Source of the DNA: Kiritimatiellia bacterium
Lineage (GTDB): Bacteria > Verrucomicrobiota > Kiritimatiellia > UBA8416 > JAIOPI01
DNA length: 9,866 nucleotides
Direction: 5' to 3'
Assembly (NCBI GenBank): GCA_028822745.1
Contig: JAPKCZ010000043.1
Location: forward strand, 1 to 9,866
Shown: one piece after another, positions 1-7,100 of the stretch
Numbering within the stretch: the first letter of the stretch is position 1
Layout: the number at the start of each line of letters is the position of its first letter
Notes under the pieces: model-generated
What the model was told of the DNA's origin: nothing
Seen by the model: only the letters and a program-made list of their open reading frames with translations
The model's database searches: none
Position numbers and translations under genes: made by a program

Positions 1-936
1 GACATGGTGATCCGCCTTCGCCAACCCGGCCCTGAAGACATCGCGAAGCTCAAGAAGGGCTGCATTCACGTCAGCTATCTCGACCCGTTTTTCAACAAAA
101 ACACCGTACAGGCGCTGGCGGCACAGCAGGTATCCGCCATTTGCATGGAGCTCATTCCGCGTACCACGCTGGCGCAAAAAATGGACGCACTCAGCTCACA
201 GGCTAGCCTGGCGGGCTATGTTGCCGTCATCGTCGCCGCTGAGCGTATTCACAAAGTCTTTCCCATGATGATGACGCCTGCCGGCACCATTGTCGCCGCA
301 CGCGTTTTCATTATTGGTGCCGGCGTCGCCGGCCTGCAGGCCATCGCCACCGCCAAACGCCTAGGCGCCCGCGTCGAAGCCTTTGACACACGGCCGGTCG
401 TCGAAGAGCAGGTGCAATCCCTCGGCGCGCGCTTTATAAAAATCGATCTCGGCGAAACGGGACAGACCAAAGATGGCTACGCCAAAACGTTGACCGAAGA
501 GCAGTTGCAAAAACAGCGCATCGCCATGGCCAAACATTGCGCCGATGCCGACGTGGTGATCACCACCGCGCAGGTCTTCGGACGCAAAGCCCCATTGATC
601 GTCACCGAAGACATGGTGCGTGGCATGAAGCCCGGCAGCGTTCTCGTTGACCTCGCTTCCGAAACCGGCGGCAACGTGCATGGCACCGTCGTCGACCAGG
701 AGGTTAACGTCAACGGTGTTACCATCATTGGGCTGGGCAACTTGCCCGGGCGTGTCGCCAATGATGCCAGCCTGATGTATTCGAACAACGTGGGAAGCCT
801 GCTCACGCACTTCTGGAAGAAAGAAGACGGAACATTCAACCTGGATCGCGATGACGAAATCATTCAAGGCTGTCTGTTGACCCACGATGGGGCCGTGCTG
901 AATGACATGGTAAACAAAGCATGGGAAGGACAATAG
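1..936 (+). CDS. pntAA: NAD(P) transhydrogenase subunit alpha part 1 (PntAA, domain I), 5'-partial
   Basis: NAD(H)-binding domain I of the proton-translocating transhydrogenase, a peripheral domain on the cytoplasmic face that passes hydride from NADH to NADP+ on PntB. The frame is open from the first base. The visible part aligns with E. coli PntA from about residue 75, so the ATG at 4 is internal and the start lies outside the window. Counting from that ATG, MDALSSQASLAGY (60-72) is the family helix. The Rossmann dinucleotide loop GAGVAGLQA (105-113) ends in the acidic strand FDTRP (127-131), followed by EEQVQSLGA (134-142). VFGRKAP (191-197) corresponds to the mobile-loop region, and LVDLASETGGN (214-224) is also conserved. 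The protein ends after domain I with no membrane helices, which marks the split-subunit type; the helices are in the next gene, 6 bp downstream. Alanine dehydrogenase is a relative, but the pntAB-pntB context settles the call. Confidence 0.96.
   Translation, partial: DMVIRLRQPGPEDIAKLKKGCIHVSYLDPFFNKNTVQALAAQQVSAICMELIPRTTLAQKMDALSSQASLAGYVAVIVAAERIHKVFPMMMTPAGTIVAARVFIIGAGVAGLQAIATAKRLGARVEAFDTRPVVEEQVQSLGARFIKIDLGETGQTKDGYAKTLTEEQLQKQRIAMAKHCADADVVITTAQVFGRKAPLIVTEDMVRGMKPGSVLVDLASETGGNVHGTVVDQEVNVNGVTIIGLGNLPGRVANDASLMYSNNVGSLLTHFWKKEDGTFNLDRDDEIIQGCLLTHDGAVLNDMVNKAWEGQ
924..930 (+). promoter_or_regulatory. Ribosome binding site of pntAB
   Basis: The purine-rich GGAAGGA lies inside the last codons of pntAA and ends 12 nt before the ATG at 943. 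The spacing is rather long, but this is the only good match upstream of that start. It implies pntAB is translated from the same message as pntAA. Confidence 0.45.
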
Positions 937-942
937 GTCGGC

Positions 943-1224
943 ATGGAACTTTTACTATTTATTCTCGTATTGGCGATGATTCTTGGCGTTGAATTGATCA
1001 GCAAGGTGCCTTCGCAGCTCCACACACCGCTCATGTCGGGATCAAACGCCATTTCCGGCATCACCGTGGTGGCTGCGCTGCTTTCCGCCGGCACCGGATC
1101 CGGACTTGGTGAAATATTTGGCCTGCTCGCGGTCGTCTTGGCCATGATCAACGTGGTCGGCGGATATGTGGTCACGGACCGCATGCTTAGCATGTTTAAA
1201 TCTAAATCCGGCAAGAAGCAATGA
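943..1224 (+). CDS. pntAB: NAD(P) transhydrogenase subunit alpha part 2 (PntAB, membrane)
   Basis: Small membrane subunit (93 aa) giving part of domain II, the proton channel of transhydrogenase. It corresponds to the C-terminal hydrophobic part of the longer E. coli PntA. Three hydrophobic segments are visible: about residues 1-19, 34-52 and 57-78. Between the first two is the family signature HTPLMSGSNAISGI (27-40), close to TTPLMAVTNAISGI in E. coli. VVGGYVVTDRMLSMFK (71-86) matches the conserved VTxRMLxMF tail, followed by a Lys-rich cytoplasmic end. The ATG at 943 is chosen because it gives a full first helix and sits 6 bp after the pntAA stop. The stop overlaps the pntB start (ATGA at 1221-1224), so the two membrane subunits are probably translationally coupled and made in equal amounts. 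Confidence 0.96.
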   Translation: MELLLFILVLAMILGVELISKVPSQLHTPLMSGSNAISGITVVAALLSAGTGSGLGEIFGLLAVVLAMINVVGGYVVTDRMLSMFKSKSGKKQ

Positions 1225-2603
1225 CCGGCGACCTGAAATTCGGCATCGGCATTGCCTATATTGTCGCATCCATTCTGTTCGTTGTGGGCATCAAAATGCT
1301 CAGCTCGGCCGCCACGGCCCGCCGCGGCAACCTTCTATCGTCCGTCGGCATGTTGGTTGCCATCGTGGCCACGTTGCTCACGCGCGGTATGTCCTATACG
1401 TGGATTCTCGTCGCCATGATCGTCGGTTCGGCCATCGGGCTCATCGCGGCGCGCAAAGTCAAAATGACGGGTATGCCGGAACTGGTTGGGCTCTTTAATG
1501 GATTCGGCGGACTGGCCAGCCTACTTGTCGCATGGGCCGAATTTGTGCTCAAAGGCGACGCCACAGCGTATTCGACCTTTACAGCCATCGCGATTGCCCT
1601 CACGGCCGTTGTCGGCGCCGTCACGTTCAGTGGCAGTTGTGTTGCTTTCGGGAAACTGGCCGGATTGCTTCCCGGCAAACCCATTCTCTACAAAGGCCAG
1701 CAGGCTGTGAATGTGCTCATTCTGATCCTCGCGCTGGTCTGTGGTGCATTGTTCGTGTGTCAAGGCGCCTACCCGGCCTTGGTCGCACTGACCATCGTCG
1801 CCATCATTCTTGGTGTTCTATCTGTGATCGCCATCGGTGGTGCCGACATGCCTGTGGTCATCTGCCTCCTCAACAGCTACTCCGGACTCGCCGCCTGCCT
1901 TGCCGGCTTCATCATCGAGAACAACGTCCTGATTGTCGCGGGTTCGCTCGTCGGCGCAAGTGGCCTGATTTTGACCACGATCATGTGCAAAGCAATGAAC
2001 CGATCACTCGCGAATGTGCTTTTCAGTGGATTCGGCGCCGTCACGGAAAGCCGTGGAGCCAGCTATCAAGGCGAAGCCAAATCACTGACGGCGCAAGACG
2101 CCTATTTTATTTTGGAAGCCGCGCGTTCGGTTGTGTTCGTCCCGGGATACGGCATGGCTGTTGCGCAAGCCCAGCACGCCGTACGCGAACTGGGCGAACT
2201 GCTGGAGGCCAACGGCACTGACGTGAACTACTGCATCCATCCCGTTGCAGGCCGGATGCCCGGCCACATGAACGTGCTCTTGGCCGAAGCCAATGTGCCT
2301 TACGAGCAACTGGTTGAACCAGACGACAGCAACCCCATCATGCCTACGCTCGATGTGGCCATGGTCATTGGCGCCAACGACGTCGTTAACCCGGCTGCCA
2401 AGGACGACGAACAGAGCCCGCTTTATGGCATGCCCATTATCGAAGTGGATCAGGCCCGCACCTGCATTGTGCTCAAGCGCAGTCTGAAGCCCGGCTTCGC
2501 CGGGGTCGAAAACCCGCTCTTTTTCAAAGAGAATACGCGCATGCTTTTCGGTGACGCGAAAGCCTCGATCTCCGAGCTCGTTACCGAATTCAAAGACGCC
2601 TGA
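1221..2603 (+). CDS. pntB: NAD(P) transhydrogenase subunit beta (PntB)
   Basis: Membrane and NADP(H)-binding subunit, 460 aa against 462 in E. coli, so full length. Residues 1-260 are a bundle of membrane helices (domain II). They include MPELVGLFNGFGG (85-97), FSGSCVAFGKLAG (136-148), GGADMPVV (206-213) with the conserved Asp209, LNSYSG (217-222) and IMCKAMNRS (254-262). Residues 300-460 are the cytoplasmic NADP(H) domain III: VPGYGMAVAQAQ (307-318), IHPVAGRMPGHMNVLLAEA (339-357), GANDVVNPAA (384-393), KRSLKPGFAGVENPLFFKEN (419-438) and MLFGDAK (441-447). With PntAA and PntAB it forms the enzyme that makes NADPH from NADH at the expense of the proton gradient. The start is fixed by the 4-bp overlap with pntAB; upstream only a weak purine stretch (AAGAAG) serves as a ribosome site. 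One oddity: Asn93 stands where E. coli has the proton-pathway residue His91. Confidence 0.97.
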   Translation: MTGDLKFGIGIAYIVASILFVVGIKMLSSAATARRGNLLSSVGMLVAIVATLLTRGMSYTWILVAMIVGSAIGLIAARKVKMTGMPELVGLFNGFGGLASLLVAWAEFVLKGDATAYSTFTAIAIALTAVVGAVTFSGSCVAFGKLAGLLPGKPILYKGQQAVNVLILILALVCGALFVCQGAYPALVALTIVAIILGVLSVIAIGGADMPVVICLLNSYSGLAACLAGFIIENNVLIVAGSLVGASGLILTTIMCKAMNRSLANVLFSGFGAVTESRGASYQGEAKSLTAQDAYFILEAARSVVFVPGYGMAVAQAQHAVRELGELLEANGTDVNYCIHPVAGRMPGHMNVLLAEANVPYEQLVEPDDSNPIMPTLDVAMVIGANDVVNPAAKDDEQSPLYGMPIIEVDQARTCIVLKRSLKPGFAGVENPLFFKENTRMLFGDAKASISELVTEFKDA

Positions 2604-2618
2604 CGCACCTGCGGCGTC
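2595..2618 (-). terminator. Possible terminator hairpin between the convergent genes
   Basis: A 6-bp GC-rich inverted repeat, GACGCC (2595-2600) and GGCGTC (2613-2618), with a 12-nt loop spans the pntB stop codon. Read on the - strand it lies 14 bp past the stop of the AI-2E gene and is followed by TTTGAATT, a short T-rich stretch. Read on the + strand no T-run follows. The long loop and modest T tract make it a weak candidate; it may serve mainly the - strand gene. Confidence 0.3.
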
Positions 2619-2632
2619 GTACGGGAACCGCG

Positions 2633-3784
2633 TTAGACGATTTCTTTGATGTACTTCGTTTTCGCCAGACGCCAGAAGACCACGATGAAGGCGGTCAGCG
2701 GAACGGCAAGGATCATACCCGCAATACCATCCAGCGCGGTTCCCCAGAAGAACATCGCGATGATGATGACGATGGGATGTAAGCCGGTGCGTTTCCCCAT
2801 GATGCGTGGTGTAAGAAAAGCGCCTTCAACCACCTGAACCACGACGAAGATGAGTAACACAAGTCCCAACGTCAGAAGGCCCCCGCCCTCCTGGACGTAA
2901 GAAATTGGCAATGCTACCGCGAGGCCAATGACATTACCCAAATACGGCACGACATTGAGCATACCCAACATCAGGCCGATGACGAAGCCGTAATCGAGTC
3001 CGACGATTGAAAACCCAACGGCAAAGAGCACGCCCTGCGCGAGGGCAACGACAATCTGCCCGCGAAAAAACGCGACCAGGATATCCACGAATTCGCGGCA
3101 CAAGTAGACAGCATCTTTGCGGGTGCTGGGCTTAAGAAACGGCAGCAAGCCCTCGACGCGGCCAATATCATAGCTGGGCGTGATCAGAAAAAAGGCGAGA
3201 TAGACTGGAACGACAAACCACCCCAGAAGACCAATCACCCAGCCGAACAGGCCGATCCCCGCACGAACCGTTTCGGACACCACCTGATGTGCCGTGGCCG
3301 CGATACGTTCCCAGTTTTCCTGACTCAGCTCTGAAATTTTCGCATTGGTTTCTACATCAACGGCAGCTCCCGATTGCGCGAGGATTCGATGATCAACCCA
3401 TTCATAAGCTGCCGCATACCATTCCGGCAGTTTTGCCGAAAGCCCGGCAATCTGTTCCACCAGCAACATGCCGAAGCCGGCCACGAACGCTGTGAGCGGG
3501 ATGATGAATGACAGAAAGACGATCACCACCGCAACGATGGCATTCATTTTCAAACGCTTCTGCAGGAAATCGTAATATGGACGAAGCAGGACGGCCAGTA
3601 AGGCCCCCACGGCCAGCGGCATAAAGACGCCGGAAAAGGTACTGCAGAACCCGACGACGGCCTTGAAGACAAGTGCCAAGAACGCGACAATGATGACAGC
3701 GCACACAATGGTGACACCCGCCGCGATCGTACGACGCTGCTTTTCAGTAAACATAACCTTGGTCAATTTTTCGTTTTCAGTCAT
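2633..3784 (-). CDS. AI-2E (PerM/YdiK/TqsA) family transporter
   Basis: Integral membrane protein of 383 aa, the usual size for the AI-2E transporter family (formerly UPF0118). The family includes E. coli TqsA, linked to autoinducer-2 export, and also Na+/H+ antiporters and uncharacterised permeases, so substrate cannot be inferred. Hydrophobic segments lie at about 20-46, 50-68, 82-108, 175-202, 244-262, 264-293, 303-322 and 336-371. A polar loop (110-170) separates the third and fourth, as is typical. Family signatures are FFRGQIVVALAQG (239-251), LDYGFVIGLMLGMLNVVPYL (263-282) and LTPRIMGKRTGLHP (324-337), followed by a C-terminal AVPLTAF (360-366). The ATG at 3784 is preceded by a good ribosome site. 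It is convergent with pntB (29-bp gap) and lies 327 bp downstream of the large envelope gene on the same strand, so it is probably a separate transcript. Confidence 0.9.
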   Translation of the reverse strand: MTENEKLTKVMFTEKQRRTIAAGVTIVCAVIIVAFLALVFKAVVGFCSTFSGVFMPLAVGALLAVLLRPYYDFLQKRLKMNAIVAVVIVFLSFIIPLTAFVAGFGMLLVEQIAGLSAKLPEWYAAAYEWVDHRILAQSGAAVDVETNAKISELSQENWERIAATAHQVVSETVRAGIGLFGWVIGLLGWFVVPVYLAFFLITPSYDIGRVEGLLPFLKPSTRKDAVYLCREFVDILVAFFRGQIVVALAQGVLFAVGFSIVGLDYGFVIGLMLGMLNVVPYLGNVIGLAVALPISYVQEGGGLLTLGLVLLIFVVVQVVEGAFLTPRIMGKRTGLHPIVIIIAMFFWGTALDGIAGMILAVPLTAFIVVFWRLAKTKYIKEIV

Positions 3785-3790
3785 ACAAAT

Positions 3791-3800
3791 CCCTTCCCTT
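3791..3800 (-). promoter_or_regulatory. Ribosome binding site of the AI-2E family gene
   Basis: On the - strand AAGGGAAGGG ends 6 nt before the ATG at 3784. It is purine-rich with a partial Shine-Dalgarno match at normal spacing and supports the chosen start. Confidence 0.6.
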
Positions 3801-3814
3801 CATACGTGACCGAG

Positions 3815-3843
3815 AGGCTAGTAGGTGACTCCACACATGACAA
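3815..3843 (-). promoter_or_regulatory. Candidate sigma-70-type promoter of the AI-2E family gene
   Basis: On the - strand TTGTCA (3838-3843, 5 of 6 to TTGACA) is separated by exactly 17 bp from TAGCCT (3815-3820, 3 of 6 to TATAAT, at positions 1, 2 and 6). Transcription would start near 3808, leaving a leader of about 24 nt that contains the ribosome site. The -10 box is poor, so this is only a plausible candidate. Confidence 0.3.
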
Positions 3844-3991
3844 GCCTTATGGTGTTGGCAGTACGATCGGGACGATCACGCTTTACCACCTGAACGAACA
3901 CCCGATGCATCATACTACGAACCGTTTTTGCGCTGATCCATGTGATAATGCCAGCTCACCCAATCATTTCGGCGCTACTAATATTGGGAAG

Positions 3992-4014
3992 GCGAAACAC
4001 GTGTTCAGTTTCGC
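3992..4014. repeat. Inverted repeat enclosing a 10-bp palindrome
   Basis: Perfect 7-bp arms GCGAAAC (3992-3998) and GTTTCGC (4008-4014) flank a 9-nt loop. Overlapping the left arm is the perfect palindrome AACACGTGTT (3996-4005). It lies about 100 bp downstream of the large gene's stop and about 210 bp upstream of the AI-2E gene start. There is no T-run on either side, so an operator or mRNA-end hairpin is more likely than an intrinsic terminator. Confidence 0.45.
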
Positions 4015-4037
4015 AGTCGACGACTAGAGCGGTTTAA

Positions 4038-4050
4038 GCAGCCCAGCTGC
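4038..4050. repeat. Short inverted repeat after the large gene
   Basis: GCAGC and GCTGC arms (5 bp) with a 3-nt loop lie 62 bp past the stop of the large gene. On the - strand only TTAAACC follows, so it is at best a weak terminator or 3'-end hairpin, and could be chance. Confidence 0.25.
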
Positions 4051-4111
4051 AGCAGATGCGCCCCTCGTCTTTACCCTAATCGTTGCCTTTGTCTTCTACT
4101 GCTAGCCTGAT

Positions 4112-7100
4112 CTATTCACCCAAAGGCGCAGACGCGCGTGCCGGCAGATAGCGGTAGTACACTTCCAGCGTCAGCGCCGCCATCGCCGTCGAGACGATAC
4201 GCCCAGCACGGCGCGCATAGATTCCACGCGGCGCCCAGCTACCCGCAAGCTCGCCATCTTTTTCTTGAGCCTGAACCAGCGCTGGTTTTAATGCGGTATT
4301 CCACGCCTCCCACGCCGGCCCCTGATGCTGATAGAGTGCTAACGTCGTGTAATAGATTTCGTAAAAAACGGGCAACTCGTCGTTCTCTAAATCCGGCTTT
4401 CGGCCGTCCAGAAAAGAGGCCGACTGGATCGAGCGGGCGTCCGTCCGTTTGTCACCCATCAACTGCCGACTGAATAGACCGATGGAAACAAGCGACGCCA
4501 GTGGGTTACGGTCCCGGTAACCGTAGAGGCCGCCATGATCGCCGCCTCCGACACGATCCAACCAGCGCGAACTGAGCACCAAGGTCTGATTCGGCACAAC
4601 CAACCCGGCACGCTTGGCACTCTTCATCGCCAGGAACTGCCAGCCAAAAACGGAGGTATCGCCGGGCTCTTGTGGATAATAGCGCCAACCACCATCGTTG
4701 CTGTTCTGACTCTTGACGACGAAATTGACGGCATCCTGCGCGACGCGGAGCAGTTCAGGATCACGCGTCAAAGCAAAGGCCTCCGTCAGAGCCAGCGTCG
4801 CAATCGCCTGGCTGTACATGGCGTTAACCTCATCCGGTTGACGAAAGTCCCCTTCGGCCCGAGACTGCGTCACAAGCCAGTCGATGGCACGCTTGACGCT
4901 ACCTTGATGCAGACCATCTCCCGTGTGTGTCGCCCCCCAGCCCAAATATGCGAGCAGTGCCAAACTCGTCGCGCCCACATCATGGCCGCCTTCGCCGCCA
5001 TGGCGTTCCATCGACCAACGTCCATCGGGCTCCTGCATATCAGCCAACCATGCCAGCGCCCCCTTGACGGCCTCTTCGGTCGCATCATCCCCGCCCGTGT
5101 GTTTCAAAATGGCTTTGCGGTCAGCAATCTGACGCAACACATATGGCGAAACAGAGTTCTCCGGTTCGTCGAGCAGCACCCGTGCCGCTTCTGCTTCGTT
5201 GCTGACCTCTGGCGGAGGGAGGAAAAAGCCTTTATGCGGCGTGGCGGCGCTTTCGCCATGGGCCGCATGCATGGCATACGCATCGGAGCGCGACGACTCA
5301 TGCATAAAGATACCGCCCGCGGCTAGGTCACCGACATTCCCCTTGCCCGCGCTGATGCGATAAACCATAGCGGAACGCGAAGCCACGCCCGATTGCGCAT
5401 GATCCCCCTTGATCCGTGCAGCGGAGCTACCCGATGCGATCGTCTTGCGTGCACGAGCTTCCATGGCGAGGCCTTTCGAGCTGACCGGATCGCCCGAAAC
5501 GGTCACGTTGAATGCGTGGCGCGGCTTCGTCACCTTGGAGGCACTCTCCATCAGCGCACCAGCGACGCCCGCGGATGTCTGCGATGCGAGCATTGCATCA
5601 GAACGCACGCGTGTCGATGTCGCGGGATCACCAACGGCGCCCTCCCCCGCGCTCATATGCATCACATCCGCATTCAAGCGCGAGGCATGGAAGGCGGCGT
5701 CCATCACGGGGCGTCGCACATCAGATGAACCCGTCGGGCGACGGGATGCCACAGCGAGCGCCATCGGCGGTGCCGAAACCGAAAATCGTGCCGCCGCTAA
5801 ATCCGTCGCGGAAGCGTCCCCCAACGTGGCCGCGGGCGCTTGACGACGAACCTGTGCCTGACGCGCAGCCACCGCCACGGGGGAAGCCGACATTGCTACC
5901 GCCTTCAAATCTGCAGTACGACGTTTTGTAGAGACCGCACGCTGCATGGACGCTGGCGGACCGGGAAGTGACGCATCAGCGGCAGCGCGATGCTTTGCTG
6001 AAGCCACCGTTTCAGATTTGGCAGCCGGGGCACCAGACGGTGCTGCCTCCATTTGCATGGTTGCGGACATGGACTCTGCTTCCAGCACAACCGAAGCAAG
6101 CACGCTTGCCATTTCAGCAGAGGTCTTCTGCGCCTCTGCCGCGGGAGTGACACGCGCCGACACACGTCCCGTCGGCATCGTGGCATCGCGGAGTTTGGTG
6201 GACGTGGCCAAGGTGGCCTGGCCGCCAGCACGGACAACGTCTACGGCGACGCGCGTTCCGGCAGTCGCCGACGACGCGGCATGCTTCGGCGCGGCGGAGG
6301 CGCTCGACGATGCGGGGGCCGAAACAGCGGCTTGCTCTAACGGCATATCAAACGAGCGCGTCGCAGCACTTACGCTAGGCGTCGTTTGCAACGCATCCAG
6401 CTCAGCTTTCCCCGCGCGTGTTTCCTGAGATGGCCGCGACGGAACGGTGCTGGCAACGGCCGCCAAAGCGGACAGCGTGGAATCAATCACCGCACGTTTC
6501 GCAGCGGATGCCGTATCCGAGATCGCTTCCGAGCGTGAAGGCGCATTGCTTTGATGTCCCGCTTTAGCGTTCATCCGTGCGGCAGATTTGGCAACCGCTT
6601 TGGCCGGGCGCTCCAGGCTCACCTCTGGGCGTGCCGGCGCACTATCTGGCATGGCCATGGCCGATACCGACGTCAGCGCGGGCGTCCTCGTCGCCTTCAT
6701 TTGAACGGGGCGCACGTGTGACACGTCCGCAGCGACCCTATCCGCTGGTATCGAAGTCGATTCAAGCGTGTCCACGTCCTGAACAGGGCGTGTCGCACCC
6801 GAAACGATCTCGCTCGGCAGAGAATCTGACACGTGCCCCGCCGCCTCTATTGGCGTGAACGTCTCCTTTTGCGCCACAGCTTGGGATAGACTCTCCAAAA
6901 CCAATTCCGGCGGCGAGGTCGACGCGACGTCGAGCGCCGGCGGTGCCATTGTTGCTTGCATCGTTTTCTGTGGTGTGGTCTTCGTTTCCACCGGTCGTGC
7001 GTTCGAGACCTGCGCGGCAATCATGTCGGCGGGCGCTGGCTCCGTCGCAAGGACGTCCACATTCTGAATGGGACGCGTAGCATCGGCAGCGATCTCACTC

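Larger units (their letters stand above)
3785..4111. other. 327-bp intergenic region without a supported gene
   Basis: This region lies between the stop of the large envelope gene and the start of the AI-2E family gene, both on the - strand. It looks more AT-rich than the genes around it. It holds the ribosome site and weak promoter of the downstream gene and two small inverted repeats (3992-4014 and 4038-4050). No convincing rho-independent terminator for the large gene is seen: neither inverted repeat is followed by a T-run. A 73-codon frame on the + strand begins with GTG at 3806, but has no ribosome site and no recognisable protein. Confidence 0.7.

Noticed and set aside
361..933. 190-codon - strand frame opposite pntAA.
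   Set aside because: The + strand encodes a well conserved Rossmann domain; the opposite frame is a shadow with no signature.
3806..4027. 73-codon + strand frame in the intergenic region, starting with GTG.
   Set aside because: No ribosome binding site upstream, no hydrophobic or domain pattern, and it overlaps the promoter region of the AI-2E family gene.
4535..5326. 263-codon + strand frame opposite cyclase domain 2.
   Set aside because: Domain 2 on the - strand has clear homology to domain 1. This frame has no recognisable motif and is a shadow.
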